Of a stretch of DNA of 53,290 bases, positions 9,327 through 17,872 are shown one piece after another. Made by a program: the position numbers and the translations under genes. Numbering within the stretch: position 1 is the first letter of the stretch; each line of letters begins with the position of its first letter. The stretch is from Mycobacterium sp. (GTDB taxonomy: Bacteria > Actinomycetota > Actinomycetes > Mycobacteriales > Mycobacteriaceae), in contig JAOPVX010000049.1 of NCBI GenBank assembly GCA_025965975.1, forward strand, positions 1 to 53,290. Direction: 5' to 3'. A model generated the notes under the pieces. The model saw only the letters and a program-made list of their open reading frames with translations, did not search any database and had not been told where the DNA came from.

Positions 9327-10084
9327 TGGCAGAAGACACGGTTTCGGCTTTTCCGGAGCCCGTGAGCGTTGGGGGCACCGCCCGCCCGAAGGGCAGGGGG
9401 ACGACCGGGGAAAGCGAGACCGAGGCGTCAAAGCCCGGGCGGCGGCGTGCGTCCCGAGCGGCGGGCCCGGCAAGCGGCACCGAGGCGTCGGCCACGGGCG
9501 TCAGCGTCGAGGCGCCAAAGCCGGTCAAGGTCAAGAGCCGCCGGCCTGGACCGCCGCCGCGGCGGCAACCGCACCGCACTTTGGTAGCAATCGTCGCGCT
9601 GGCCACGGCCTTTGTGGCCGCGGCGGGGTTGGCCGGGGTGGTCGCGCTGATGATGGTGCAAAAGCGGGATGCCGAGGCAACCCAGGCGCGTCAACAGCGC
9701 TTCGTCGACACCGGGTCGCAGGCCGTGGTCAACATGTTCAGCTACACGCAGGACACCATCGACCAGAGCGTGAACCGGTTCGTCAACGGCACCAGCGGCC
9801 CGCTGCGCGACATGATGAGCAAGGGCAACAACGTCGACAATCTCAAGGCGATCTTCCGCGACACGAACGCGAGTTCCGAGGCCGTGATCAACGGCGCCGC
9901 CCTCGAAAAGGTCGACGACGTGGCCAACAACGCGGCGGTGCTGGTGTCCGTGCGAGTGACCGTGACCGACCTGGACGGGGTCAATTCCCCGTCGCGGCCC
10001 TACCGGCTGCGGGTGATCGTGCACGAGGACGACGCCGGCCACATGACGGCCTACGACCTCAAATACCCGGACGGCGGCAACTGA
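9326..10084 (+). CDS. Mce-associated membrane protein, upstream copy (Mas4A type)
   Basis: A 252-aa protein with a basic, Ala/Pro/Arg-rich cytoplasmic N-terminus (about 85 residues), a single membrane helix (about residues 90-115, ALATAFVAAAGLAGVVALMM) and an extracytoplasmic domain resembling VirB8/SnoaL-like Mce-associated proteins. ATG at 9326 overlaps the mce4F stop by one base; a GTG three bases earlier is equally in frame. Such proteins end mce operons and are thought to stabilise the Mce complex. It corresponds in position to Rv3493c of M. tuberculosis. Confidence 0.88.
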   Translation: MAEDTVSAFPEPVSVGGTARPKGRGTTGESETEASKPGRRRASRAAGPASGTEASATGVSVEAPKPVKVKSRRPGPPPRRQPHRTLVAIVALATAFVAAAGLAGVVALMMVQKRDAEATQARQQRFVDTGSQAVVNMFSYTQDTIDQSVNRFVNGTSGPLRDMMSKGNNVDNLKAIFRDTNASSEAVINGAALEKVDDVANNAAVLVSVRVTVTDLDGVNSPSRPYRLRVIVHEDDAGHMTAYDLKYPDGGN

Positions 10085-10578
10085 TGCGCGGTTGGGTCGC
10101 CAAGCTTCTCGGCACGCTCACCGTCCTGCTCGCGATGGGATTCGTCGCGCTCGCGGGAGTCGGCGGCTGGCTGTACTGGAACCGTGTCGAACAGCGTGGC
10201 GAGCAGATGACACGCGACGAACTGACACCGTTGGCGGCCAAGCAGATTCCGCAGGTGTTCGGCTACGACTACCAGACCGTCGAGCGCAGCCTCACCGAGG
10301 TGTATCCACTGCTGACACCCGACTATCGGCACGAGTTCCAAGACCGCGCGAACAAGGACATCATCCCGCAGGCGCGCGAACGTCAGCTGGTCAGTCAGGC
10401 CAACGTGGTCGGCGTGGGAGTGCTAAGCGCGCAACGCGATTCGGCGTCGGTGATGGTGTACATGAACCGCACGGTGACCGACAAGACCAAGACGCCGATC
10501 TATGACGGCAGCCGCCTGCGGGTCGATTATCAGAAGATCGACGGCAAGTGGCTGATCAAGTACATCACCCCGATTTAG
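10084..10578 (+). CDS. Mce-associated membrane protein, downstream copy (Mas4B type)
   Basis: A 164-aa protein with one N-terminal membrane helix (about residues 9-32) and a small extracytoplasmic domain ending in WLIKYITPI, similar in build to the preceding gene but without its long cytoplasmic N-terminus. ATG at 10084 overlaps the previous stop (TGATG). It is the last gene of the mce4 operon and overlaps the convergent otsA stop by 14 bases, leaving no room for a conventional terminator between them. It matches the position of Rv3492c. Confidence 0.88.
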   Translation: MRGWVAKLLGTLTVLLAMGFVALAGVGGWLYWNRVEQRGEQMTRDELTPLAAKQIPQVFGYDYQTVERSLTEVYPLLTPDYRHEFQDRANKDIIPQARERQLVSQANVVGVGVLSAQRDSASVMVYMNRTVTDKTKTPIYDGSRLRVDYQKIDGKWLIKYITPI

Positions 10579-12031
10579 GGTCGTCGCTTCTCGTCGACGC
10601 CAGTGCGTCGAGGAACGACCGCGCCCAGCGGTCGACGTCGTGTGCGAGAACCTGTCTGCGCAGCGCCCGCATCCGTCGCCGGCCTTCTTCCGGTGTCTGA
10701 TTCAGTGCCGCCTCGATCGTGTCCTTGACGCCCTCGAGATGATGCGGGTTGGTGAGGTACGCCTGCCGGAGTTCGGCTGCGGCGCCGGCGAATTCGCTGA
10801 GCACCAGTGCGCCACCCAGATCACTACGGCACGCCACGTACTCCTTGGCGACCAGGTTCATGCCGTCGCGCAACGGGGTGACAAGCATGACGTCGGCCGC
10901 CACGAAGAATGCGATCAACTCGTCGCGGGGCACCGGTCGATGCAGGTAATGCACGATCGGATGGCCGACCTCGCCGTACTCGCCGTTGATGTGGCCGACT
11001 TGGCGCTCGATGTCTTCGCGCATCTCGATGTAGCTCTCGACGCGTTCGCGGCTGGGCGTCGCGAGCTGCACCAGCACGGTGTCGTCGCGCTTGGCCCGAT
11101 GTTCGGCGAGGAGTTCCGAAAACGCCCGCAGCCGAACGTCAATGCCCTTGGTGTAGTCCAGCCGGTCGACGCCGAGCAGGATCTTGCGCGGGTTGCCGAG
11201 CTCGCTGCGGATCTCCCGCGCGCGCTGCCGTATCGCCCGTGTGCGCGCCTGCTGGTCGAGGGCCGTCGAGTCGATGGAGATGGGGAAGGCGCCGACTTTC
11301 ACGGTGCGGAAGCCGACGTTGACCTCGCCGAGGCGGGACCGAACACCGATGGTGCCTCGTGACGTGTTGGCGCCGACGAGGCGGCGGGCCAGGATCAGGA
11401 AGTTCTGCGCACCGCCGGGAAGGTGAAACCCGACAAGGTCGGCGCCGAGCAAGCCCTCGATGATCTCTGTCCGCCATGGCATCTGCATGTACAGCTCGAC
11501 CGGCGGGAACGGGATGTGCAGGAAGAAGCCGATTGTCAGGTCGGGCCGCAGCATCCGCAGCATCTTCGGCACCAGCTGCAACTGGTAGTCCTGGACCCAC
11601 ACCGTCGCGCCCTCCGCGGCGGCCTTCGCCGTGGCTTCGGCGAAGCGCCGGTTGACGTCGACATAGCGGTCCCACCACTCGCGGTGATAGATGGGCTTGA
11701 CGATGATGTCGTGGTACAGCGGCCACAGCGTGGCGTTCGAGAAGCCCTCGTAGTACTGGGCGATGTCGTCTGCGCTCAGCCGCACCGGGCACAGGTGCAT
11801 GTCATCCTGATCGATCGGCTCGTCGTCGGCGTCCGGTATGCCGGGCCAGCCGATCCAGGCGCCGCGGCGGCGGCGCAACAACGGCTCAAGGGCGGTGACC
11901 AGGCCGCCGGGGCTCCGCTTCCACGTGGTGCTGCCGTCGGGCAACCGCTCCATGTCGACCGGCAGCCGGTTGGCCACCACGACGAAGTCCGAATCCCCTG
12001 GGCCGACCCCCTGGCCGCCCCCGGGAGTCAC
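10565..12031 (-). CDS. otsA: Trehalose-6-phosphate synthase OtsA
   Basis: Cytoplasmic GT20 enzyme (488 aa) that joins glucose from a nucleotide sugar to glucose-6-phosphate to give trehalose-6-phosphate. Clear family motifs in order: [10 protein letters not shown] near the N-terminus, [60 protein letters not shown] and [13 protein letters not shown] (nucleotide-binding loop). GTG at 12031 follows the stop of a small upstream gene with no gap. The mce4-otsA adjacency is the same as in M. tuberculosis (Rv3490-Rv3501c), supporting both assignments. Confidence 0.96.
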   Translation of the reverse strand: MTPGGGQGVGPGDSDFVVVANRLPVDMERLPDGSTTWKRSPGGLVTALEPLLRRRRGAWIGWPGIPDADDEPIDQDDMHLCPVRLSADDIAQYYEGFSNATLWPLYHDIIVKPIYHREWWDRYVDVNRRFAEATAKAAAEGATVWVQDYQLQLVPKMLRMLRPDLTIGFFLHIPFPPVELYMQMPWRTEIIEGLLGADLVGFHLPGGAQNFLILARRLVGANTSRGTIGVRSRLGEVNVGFRTVKVGAFPISIDSTALDQQARTRAIRQRAREIRSELGNPRKILLGVDRLDYTKGIDVRLRAFSELLAEHRAKRDDTVLVQLATPSRERVESYIEMREDIERQVGHINGEYGEVGHPIVHYLHRPVPRDELIAFFVAADVMLVTPLRDGMNLVAKEYVACRSDLGGALVLSEFAGAAAELRQAYLTNPHHLEGVKDTIEAALNQTPEEGRRRMRALRRQVLAHDVDRWARSFLDALASTRSDDPKSG

Positions 12032-12196
12032 TTACGCCTCGAGCTTCGCCGGTCCAATGCCGAGCATCGACAGGAAGATCCGGCACTCGTCAGCATCGGT
12101 CGCGTAGGCGGCGACGACACGTCTGGCCTGGCGTGCAGTGTGGTCGGCTAGCGGCTCAACGTCGCCGAGCTCGGCGGGGTCAGATTTCGCAGGCAT
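12032..12196 (-). CDS. Conserved 54-residue protein upstream of otsA (Rv3489-like)
   Basis: ATG at 12196 opens a 54-aa frame (MPAKSDPAELGDVEPL ... MLGIGPAKLEA) that ends exactly one base before the otsA GTG, so the two are translationally coupled. It is acidic, has no signal or membrane segment, and contains ATDADECRIFLSMLGI. A protein of the same size sits next to otsA in M. tuberculosis (Rv3489), from memory; the function is unknown. The zero-gap junction is the main evidence that it is real. Confidence 0.75.
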   Translation of the reverse strand: MPAKSDPAELGDVEPLADHTARQARRVVAAYATDADECRIFLSMLGIGPAKLEA

Positions 12197-12243
12197 ACGA
12201 CAACTCTAGGCGATCGCCCGCTCGCCAGGGTCGGCGCCGTCCG

Positions 12244-12534
12244 CTACGGGCTGGAACTGACGGTCGAATTCGGCACCGGCTGGGGCCCCACGTCCTCCGA
12301 TTCCTCGGCAGGACCGATGCACTGGCCGGAGTTGTGGCCGTCGACGGAGGGCAGATCGGGATTACCGGGGATGCTGCCGAACGTGGAACCCGAGTTCGGC
12401 AGACCCCCGTGACCAGGTCTTCCTCCTCGCCGGCGGGGGCACTGGGCCAGCGGTACCGAGGCGCTGGGAACTGCGAAGACGGCGATCGCCGGGCCTGCGG
12501 CGGCCGCGACCGCAAATCCGCGGGTTAGCCCCTG
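12244..12534 (-). pseudogene. Startless third copy of the exported Cys-protein family
   Basis: Read from the stop codon of the upstream copy to the TAG at 12244, this frame gives LTRGFAVAAAAGPAIAV..., then a tail GPQPVPNSTVSSSP nearly identical to the neighbours' tails. No ATG, GTG or TTG lies between the preceding stop and the signal-like segment, so it cannot start by itself. In the middle, against the intact copy, one base is inserted before GAGGAGGA and 16 bases are lost after TGC (net -15), so the frame is restored after a scrambled stretch. It is a decayed tandem duplicate, possibly reachable only by read-through. Confidence 0.8.
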
Positions 12535-12885
12535 TTACGGACTGGAGCTGATGGTCGAGCGGGGTACCGGCTGCGGGCCTTGGTCCTCTGCGTTCTCGGC
12601 AAGGCCGATGCACGCCCCCGAATCGTGTCCGGTGCAGGGAACGCCGTTGATTTCCGGAATGTCGGGATTGGCTGCGGTCGTCGTGAATCCTTGCGGCGAG
12701 TTCGGCACCATGAACGGTGTGCACACCGTGGTGAAGACGTCCTCCTCCTCACCGGAATCGCATGCGGCGAGGGGGACGGCATGCGTTGGATGCGCGACGA
12801 TTGCGACGGCAGGCGTAATTGCGATCGCGAGGGCGAATCCGCAGGCAAGGATTAGGCGTCGGGTTGTGATCGGGTAAGTCGTCAT
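12535..12885 (-). CDS. Small exported Cys-containing protein, copy 2
   Basis: A 116-aa protein with a Sec-type signal peptide (basic TTRR, hydrophobic LILACGFALAIAITPAVAIVA) followed by a mature part with four Cys, an acidic cluster DSGEEED, a PNSP motif, and a conserved tail GPQPVPRSTISSSP. Start ATG at 12885 is preceded by GGAAGG. It is paralogous to the gene at 13084-13431. The family resembles short mycobacterial proteins that databases sometimes label intersectin-EH-binding protein Ibp1; this name is from memory and says little about function. Location is probably cell wall or secreted. Confidence 0.82.
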   Translation of the reverse strand: MTTYPITTRRLILACGFALAIAITPAVAIVAHPTHAVPLAACDSGEEEDVFTTVCTPFMVPNSPQGFTTTAANPDIPEINGVPCTGHDSGACIGLAENAEDQGPQPVPRSTISSSP

Positions 12886-12898
12886 GAAGCTGCCTTCC

Positions 12899-12946
12899 GT
12901 CGTCGTTGATTGACACTGTCGTCGTTGACTAACTCTGTCGTCGTTG
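12899..12946. repeat. 19-bp direct repeats upstream of exported protein copy 2
   Basis: The unit GTCGTCGTTGATTGACACT (12899-12917) is followed directly by GTCGTCGTTGACTAACTCT (12918-12936) and a partial third unit GTCGTCGTTG (12937-12946). The array lies 14-60 bases upstream of the minus-strand start codon at 12885, in the promoter/leader region. It could be regulatory or a simple slippage product. Confidence 0.75.
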
Positions 12947-13034
12947 CTTTACGCGTCCTGCAGGATTCTACGAACGCTGAATGCAGTCTGCAGACTTTCT
13001 CCGAGTTCGCTGGGAATTAGTCTGCGGCGCATGC

Positions 13035-13064
13035 AAAAAACTGGGGCGCATTCCTGCGCCCCAG
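13035..13064 (-). terminator. Rho-independent terminator after exported protein copy 1
   Basis: On the minus strand, ten-base arms CTGGGGCGCA and TGCGCCCCAG form a perfect hairpin with loop GGAA, followed by six T residues (13040-13035). It lies about 20 bases past the stop of the gene at 13084-13431. It separates that gene from the downstream paralogues. Confidence 0.9.
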
Positions 13065-13083
13065 CTTCGTATCGGCTAGCGGA

Positions 13084-13431
13084 TTACGGGCTCGAGCTGA
13101 CCGACGAGTGCGGGACCGCCATCGGCCCTTCGGACTGCTGCTCCTCGGACAGACCGATGCACTGGCCGGAATTGCCTCCCGTGCACGGAATGCCGTTAAT
13201 CTCGGGCAGCCCGCCGGGCGAGGTTTGAGCAGCCTCAGGCGAATTCGGCACCAGATCGGGCACGCATTCACCGGTGAAGGTGTCCTCGGATTCACCGCCG
13301 GGGCACGCCGCGATCGGCGGCGCAGAGTTCGTAGGCACGGCGACGACGGCGACGGCAGGGGCGACCGCAACAGCGACCGCAAATCCGCAGGCAACGATCA
13401 GTCGTCGTGCTGGAACCTTCAAGGTCGCCAT
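13084..13431 (-). CDS. Small exported Cys-containing protein, copy 1
   Basis: A 115-aa protein: signal peptide (RRLIVACGFAVAVAVAPAVAV), then a mature domain with four Cys (AACPGG, GECVPD, GIPCTGG, GQCIGL), an acidic GESED, and the tail SSVSSSP shared with the neighbouring copies. I placed the start at ATG 13431, which has GAAGG about six bases upstream; a GTG at 13458 is in frame but has no good ribosome site. A strong terminator follows. Function is unknown; it is probably a cell-envelope protein. Confidence 0.82.
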   Translation of the reverse strand: MATLKVPARRLIVACGFAVAVAVAPAVAVVAVPTNSAPPIAACPGGESEDTFTGECVPDLVPNSPEAAQTSPGGLPEINGIPCTGGNSGQCIGLSEEQQSEGPMAVPHSSVSSSP

Positions 13432-13680
13432 CTTCACGCCTTCTGTAGTTGTTGTCACGTTGCGGGAAGCGCATTATCGCTGCCCGCCAAGCCATCTCCA
13501 ACCGCGAAGATTACGCCGACTGACCAGGTATCGCTGCGTCATCGTCAATAACATTGGTGCGCCAGTGCCAATACTGAGAGCTTGCTGTCAAGTCCCTGCA
13601 CCACCGCTTCACGGCCATGCACCGCGGCACCGTAATGTGCATTGCAGTGTTACCAACCCAAGCGAACGAGGTGGTCCGCT

Positions 13681-14616
13681 GTGGCAAGCCCTGATCTGAC
13701 CAGCGCCGAACCAGTCGGAGGCGATGCGCCCCAGCAGGTGACGTACGAGACTCTCGACGAGGGGCGTATCGCACGGATCTGGCTCAACCGGCCGGAAGCC
13801 CAGAACGCGCAATCGCGAACGTTGTTGGTGCAGCTTGACGAGGCCTTCGGACGCGCTGAGGCCGACGATGCGGTGCGCGTGGTGATTCTGGCAGCCCGAG
13901 GCAAGAACTTCTCGGCCGGACACGATCTGGGCTCGGAGGAAGCGCTGCTGGAACGCAAACCCGGTCCCGCGCAGCATCCGACGTTTCGCTCGCACGGGGC
14001 CACCGTGCCGGCCATCGCGGAAAGAACCTACCTGCAGGAGTGGCACTACTTCTTCGAGAACACCCGCCGCTGGCGGGATCTGCGCAAGATCACAATCGCG
14101 CAGGTGCAGGGCAACGCGATCTCCGCGGGCTTGATGCTGATCTGGGCCTGCGACCTGATCGTGGCCGCCGACGACGCGAAGTTCAGCGACGTCGTCGGTG
14201 TGCGGATGGGCATGCCAGGTGTCGAATACTATGCCCACCCATGGGAATTCGGCCCTCGCAAGGCCAAAGAGCTTCTGCTGACCGGTGATTCGATCGACGC
14301 CGAAGAGGCACATCGCCTTGGCATGGTCTCGAAGATTTTCCCTCGGGCCGAGCTCGAGGACAAGACGCTCGAATTCGCGCGCCGCATCGCCGAGCGGCCG
14401 ACCATGGCGGCGCTGCTGATCAAGGATTCGGTGAATGCGGCCAGCGACGCGATGGGGTTCACCGAGGCATTGCGGCACGGCTTCCACATACACGAGCTCG
14501 GCCATGCGCATTGGGCGGCGCACAACGAAAACCGCTACCCGGTTGGGCTGCCGCCGGATGTGCCGGACTGGCGCACGCTGGGAGCTCCGAAGCTTGCCCG
14601 TCGCGACGAGCCGTGA
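13681..14616 (+). CDS. Enoyl-CoA hydratase/isomerase (crotonase family)
   Basis: A 311-aa crotonase-fold enzyme. Family signs are IWLNRPEAQNAQS (CoA-binding start), GKNFSAGHDL (oxyanion-hole strand), GNAISAGLMLIWACDLIVAADD and GMPGVEYYAHPWEFG, where the catalytic acid is expected, then the C-terminal helix region. GTG at 13681 is preferred (an AACGAGG-like site lies upstream); the frame is open a little further back. It probably hydrates or isomerises an acyl-CoA in lipid or sterol side-chain breakdown. The next gene has a KstR-type operator between the two, which makes a steroid role possible but not shown. Confidence 0.88.
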   Translation: MASPDLTSAEPVGGDAPQQVTYETLDEGRIARIWLNRPEAQNAQSRTLLVQLDEAFGRAEADDAVRVVILAARGKNFSAGHDLGSEEALLERKPGPAQHPTFRSHGATVPAIAERTYLQEWHYFFENTRRWRDLRKITIAQVQGNAISAGLMLIWACDLIVAADDAKFSDVVGVRMGMPGVEYYAHPWEFGPRKAKELLLTGDSIDAEEAHRLGMVSKIFPRAELEDKTLEFARRIAERPTMAALLIKDSVNAASDAMGFTEALRHGFHIHELGHAHWAAHNENRYPVGLPPDVPDWRTLGAPKLARRDEP

Positions 14617-14618
14617 CG

Positions 14619-14644
14619 TATAACTAGAACCTGTTCTAGTTATA
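14619..14644. promoter_or_regulatory. Perfect KstR-type operator
   Basis: Arms TATAACTAGAAC (14619-14630) and GTTCTAGTTATA (14633-14644), separated by CT, form a perfect inverted repeat. The core TAGAACCTGTTCTA fits the published KstR consensus TnnAACnnGTTnnA at every fixed position. It starts two bases after the crotonase stop and lies 18 bases upstream of the SDR start, where a repressor would block transcription. KstR is the TetR-type repressor of cholesterol catabolism and also controls mce4 in mycobacteria. Confidence 0.85.
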
Positions 14645-14661
14645 CCGACGAAGGGGTCGCA

Positions 14662-15498
14662 GTGCAGCTGTCATTGGCGGGTCGAACGGTACTGGTCACC
14701 GGCGGTGGCAGCGGGATCGGTAAGGGCGCGGGCGCCGCGGTGGTGGCGGCGGGCGGCAACGCGATGCTCGTCGGCCGAAATGCCGACAAGCTCTCCGCCG
14801 CGGCCGATGAGATCACGGCGCAGGGCGGTCCGGGGTCGGTCCGATACGAACCCGCCGACGTCACCAACGAGGACGAGGTCGCCCGCGTCGTTGAGGCGGC
14901 AACCGCGTGGACAGGCCGGCTGCATGGCGTCGTGCACTGCGCAGGCGGCAGCGAGACGATTGGCCCCGTCACTCAGATCGATTCCGAGGCGTGGCGGCGC
15001 ACCGTCGACCTGAACATCAACGGCACCATGTATGTGCTCAAGCACTCGGCGCGGGAGATGGTCCGTGGCGGCGGCGGATCGTTCATCGGCATCTCGTCGA
15101 TAGCGGCGAGCAATACGCATCGGTGGTTCGGTGCTTACGGGGTGTCCAAAGCGGGCATCGACCATCTGATGCAGCTGGCCGCCGACGAGCTCGGCGCGTC
15201 GTGGGTGCGGGTGAACTGCATTCGGCCTGGCCTCATACGCACCGAACTCGTTGCGCCGGTCCTCGACTCACCCGAGCTGAGCGCCGACTATGCGGCCTGC
15301 ACACCGCTGCCCCGACCCGGCGAAGTCGAGGACATCGCGAACGCGGCGGTCTTCCTGCTCAGCGACGCCGCAAGCTACATCACGGGCCAGGTGATCAACG
15401 TCGACGGCGGGTTGCTGGTGCGCCGTGGCCCCGATTACTCGGCAATGCTCGAGCCCCTCTTCGGCGCGGATGGGCTGCGCGGGGTCGTGTCGAACTAG
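14662..15498 (+). CDS. Short-chain dehydrogenase/reductase, probable KstR target
   Basis: A 278-aa classical SDR with cofactor motif TGGGSGIG (about residues 11-18), HCAGG, a catalytic Ser in SSIAASN, and the YxxxK pair in YGVSKAG, followed by RPGLIRTEL. It oxidises or reduces a hydroxyl/keto group using NAD(P). GTG at 14662 has GAAGGGG upstream. Directly upstream lies a perfect KstR-type palindrome, so it is probably induced during sterol growth. It resembles Rv3485c of M. tuberculosis, which also lies near mce4 (recalled, not searched). Confidence 0.9.
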   Translation: MQLSLAGRTVLVTGGGSGIGKGAGAAVVAAGGNAMLVGRNADKLSAAADEITAQGGPGSVRYEPADVTNEDEVARVVEAATAWTGRLHGVVHCAGGSETIGPVTQIDSEAWRRTVDLNINGTMYVLKHSAREMVRGGGGSFIGISSIAASNTHRWFGAYGVSKAGIDHLMQLAADELGASWVRVNCIRPGLIRTELVAPVLDSPELSADYAACTPLPRPGEVEDIANAAVFLLSDAASYITGQVINVDGGLLVRRGPDYSAMLEPLFGADGLRGVVSN

Positions 15499-15593
15499 CG
15501 GAGTTATCCACAGTTGCGATTTGGTCCACAGGCTGGGGTTATGGGCGCGCGGCGGCTCGGCAATTGGTCGGTGCGGCCGGTAGTCTCGCTCAT

Positions 15594-17114
15594 ATGTTCG
15601 ATGAGTTGGTCGCGGCCACCGCCGGTGCCTGGGGTGCCGGTGCGGTAGGGGCGTGGGCGCGGGTGGAAAACGCCGCGTGCGCTCAGCGGCTGTTCGCGAT
15701 CGCCGACGTGCTTGAAGCCCGGCTGTCGGCCGACGGTTCGGCCGAACGTGAGCAATGGTGTGTGGACAATTGGGATGCGGTGGCGGCCGAGATCGCCGCG
15801 ACGCACAACGTTTCTCTTGGGGTGGCCTCCCATCAGCTGATGATCGCCAAGGCGCTGCGCGAACGACTGCCGCGGGTGGCCGAGGTGTTCGCCGCAGGGC
15901 AGATCTCCTATCGGCTGGTCAATGCGATCGTGTACCGCACCGCGTTGGTCACCGACCCCGACGCGCGGGGCAAGATCGACACCGAATTGGCCGCGGCCGT
16001 TGTCGGCTGGGGTTCGCTGTCCAGCGCGAAAGTAGAGACGGCGATCGACTACTGGGTGGATCGCTATGACCCCAACGCGTTGCGCCATGTCGAGCTCAGC
16101 TCGCAAGGCCGCCACATCGACGTCATGGACAACAACGATGGCACCGGCATGTCCTGGATCGAGGGCAAACTGTTCAGCCACGACGCCACCGCGCTGGACC
16201 AGCGGCTGGATGGGATGGCACGGGCGGTGTGTGCGGCTGATCCGCGCACGTTCGAGCAGCGCCGCGCTGACGCATTGGGGGCGCTTGCGCAGGGCGCCCA
16301 GCGGCTGACCTGCCAGTGCAGTGATCCGGATTGCGCCGCGGCGCGCGCGCCGGCACCCAGTTCAGTGGTCGTCAATGTGATCGCCGAGCAAGCCAGCCTC
16401 ACCGACGACACCGCGGTGGCACTTGATGGGGCCAGCGCGCCAGGGCCCACCGCGGACGAGCTGCGGCAGATGACCATCGCCGAGGCGCTGACAGCGGAGC
16501 CCGGCACCGGGCCCGCCATCACCAAGCCGGCGGTGGTGATGGGCGGTGCGATCATGCCCGCGCCGCTGCTGGCGGCCAAGCTGGCCGACACCGCGACGAT
16601 CCGGCCGGTGATCCACCCAGGCGAGAGTCCGCCCGAACCCCGATATGTGCCCTCGCCGACGTTGGCCCGATTTGTCCGATGCCGAGATCTGACGTGCCGC
16701 TTCCCCGGATGCGACGCACCCGCCGACCACTGCGACATCGACCACACCGTCGCGTATCCGGTGGGACCGACGCAGGCGGCGAATCTGAAATGCCTGTGCC
16801 GAAAACACCACCTGCTCAAAACATTCTGGGGCTGGTTGGATCAACAACTACCCGACGGCACGGTCATCTGGACAACACCGGGCGGGCAGACCTACACCAC
16901 CCATCCGGGTAGTAGGCTGCTATTTCCGACGCTGTGCAAGCCCACCGCGCCCGTCAGCGCACCGGCGAATGTGCCTAGCGCCGAACCCAACCGTGGCCTG
17001 ATGATGCCGCGCCGCACCAACACCCGCGCCGAAAACCGCGCCAAACGCATCGAAACCGAACGCAAACTCAACGACGCCTACGTCGCCGAACGCAACCGGC
17101 CACCGCCGTTCTGA
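15594..17114 (+). CDS. 13E12-family protein with DUF222 and HNH nuclease domains
   Basis: A 506-aa protein of the mycobacterial REP13E12 family. The N-terminal two thirds is the helical DUF222 region (EQWCVDNWDAVAAEIAATHNVS...). The C-terminus holds an HNH nuclease fold with two Cys pairs and the His core: CRDLTCRFPGCDAPADHCDIDH, then CLCRKHHLLKTFWGW. ATG at 15594 begins MFDELV, the usual family start; the frame is open far upstream in the SDR gene but that is chance. These genes are repeated in mycobacterial genomes, and one member is the phiRv1 prophage target in M. tuberculosis. A remnant of another copy's tail lies at 17834-17872. Confidence 0.9.
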   Translation: MFDELVAATAGAWGAGAVGAWARVENAACAQRLFAIADVLEARLSADGSAEREQWCVDNWDAVAAEIAATHNVSLGVASHQLMIAKALRERLPRVAEVFAAGQISYRLVNAIVYRTALVTDPDARGKIDTELAAAVVGWGSLSSAKVETAIDYWVDRYDPNALRHVELSSQGRHIDVMDNNDGTGMSWIEGKLFSHDATALDQRLDGMARAVCAADPRTFEQRRADALGALAQGAQRLTCQCSDPDCAAARAPAPSSVVVNVIAEQASLTDDTAVALDGASAPGPTADELRQMTIAEALTAEPGTGPAITKPAVVMGGAIMPAPLLAAKLADTATIRPVIHPGESPPEPRYVPSPTLARFVRCRDLTCRFPGCDAPADHCDIDHTVAYPVGPTQAANLKCLCRKHHLLKTFWGWLDQQLPDGTVIWTTPGGQTYTTHPGSRLLFPTLCKPTAPVSAPANVPSAEPNRGLMMPRRTNTRAENRAKRIETERKLNDAYVAERNRPPPF

Positions 17115-17361
17115 TATCTGCGGTTGTTACACCGGCAACGCCTGGTCGATGACCTTCGCAGCCGCGTGGCCTGCTGGCATTCGTGCATTGCGATGCCGTT
17201 CTGATACCGCGGCGCCGCCGAGCCCGTGCGTGATGTCCCTGGTTGCCACCCCCGGGGTGCCAGTGGACTGTTGTTGGGATCGGTAGCGACCCGCACGGCA
17301 TGTACTGCCACAAGGACGCCAACCGAGGCGGCGCGCGAAGCACGAAGTAGGACAACACACC

Positions 17362-17793
17362 ATGACCGCCACCCACACCCTGACCAAGATCTTCGCCGGG
17401 GCGCTGCTGTCTGGCGGCTTGAGTCTCTTCGCCGCGGGATCGCTGGCGGCTGCGCCGGTGGCCAAAGCTGATATTGATTTTGAATGCAAGCCAGGATGCT
17501 GGGGCGCACTGGCCGCGTCGCCCTCGAACGGACAAGAAGAGATGGTTACCAACGCTACGACTCAACAAAAAGCGGAGGACAAAGCCGTCTTGTGGTGCGA
17601 CGTCCTTGGCAAGACGAACGACTGCAATGTAGTCACATCGGGACTTGGCTGTCTCTCGCTCGCGGAGAGCAGCGACGGGAAAGCGTTAGCCGGGCGAGTC
17701 GCGCCCACCCAAGACGCGGCTGATGCGGCAGCCTTGGACGGTGCGGGGCCCGGGTCGAAGATCGACCTACACGACTGCAACAGCTGGTTATAG
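17362..17793 (+). CDS. Exported DUF4189-like protein
   Basis: A 143-aa protein with a signal peptide (TKIFAGALLSGGLSLFAAGSLAAAPVAKAD, cleavage probably after AKA) and a mature domain with six Cys. The pattern WGALAASPSNG ... AVLWC ... DCNVV ... GCLSLA ... DAADAAAL fits the DUF4189 fold seen in many mycobacterial secreted proteins; function unknown. It lies between the intact 13E12 gene and a remnant of another 13E12 tail, so it may have arrived with recombination between such repeats. Confidence 0.75.
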   Translation: MTATHTLTKIFAGALLSGGLSLFAAGSLAAAPVAKADIDFECKPGCWGALAASPSNGQEEMVTNATTQQKAEDKAVLWCDVLGKTNDCNVVTSGLGCLSLAESSDGKALAGRVAPTQDAADAAALDGAGPGSKIDLHDCNSWL

Positions 17794-17833
17794 GCCGCTG
17801 GGCGTCCAACGGTGCGAGCGCATTCCAGCTGAA

Positions 17834-17872
17834 ACGTTCGTCGCCGAACGCAACAAACCCACGCTGTTCTAA
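17834..17872 (+). pseudogene. Tail remnant of a second 13E12-family gene
   Basis: CGTCGCCGAACGCAAC (17839-17854) is identical to 17081-17096 in the last codons of the intact 13E12 gene. The remnant reads FVAERNKPTLF-stop, against YVAERNRPPPF-stop in the intact copy. Only about a dozen codons remain. Its TAA overlaps the stop of the convergent dehydrogenase gene. Confidence 0.7.
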
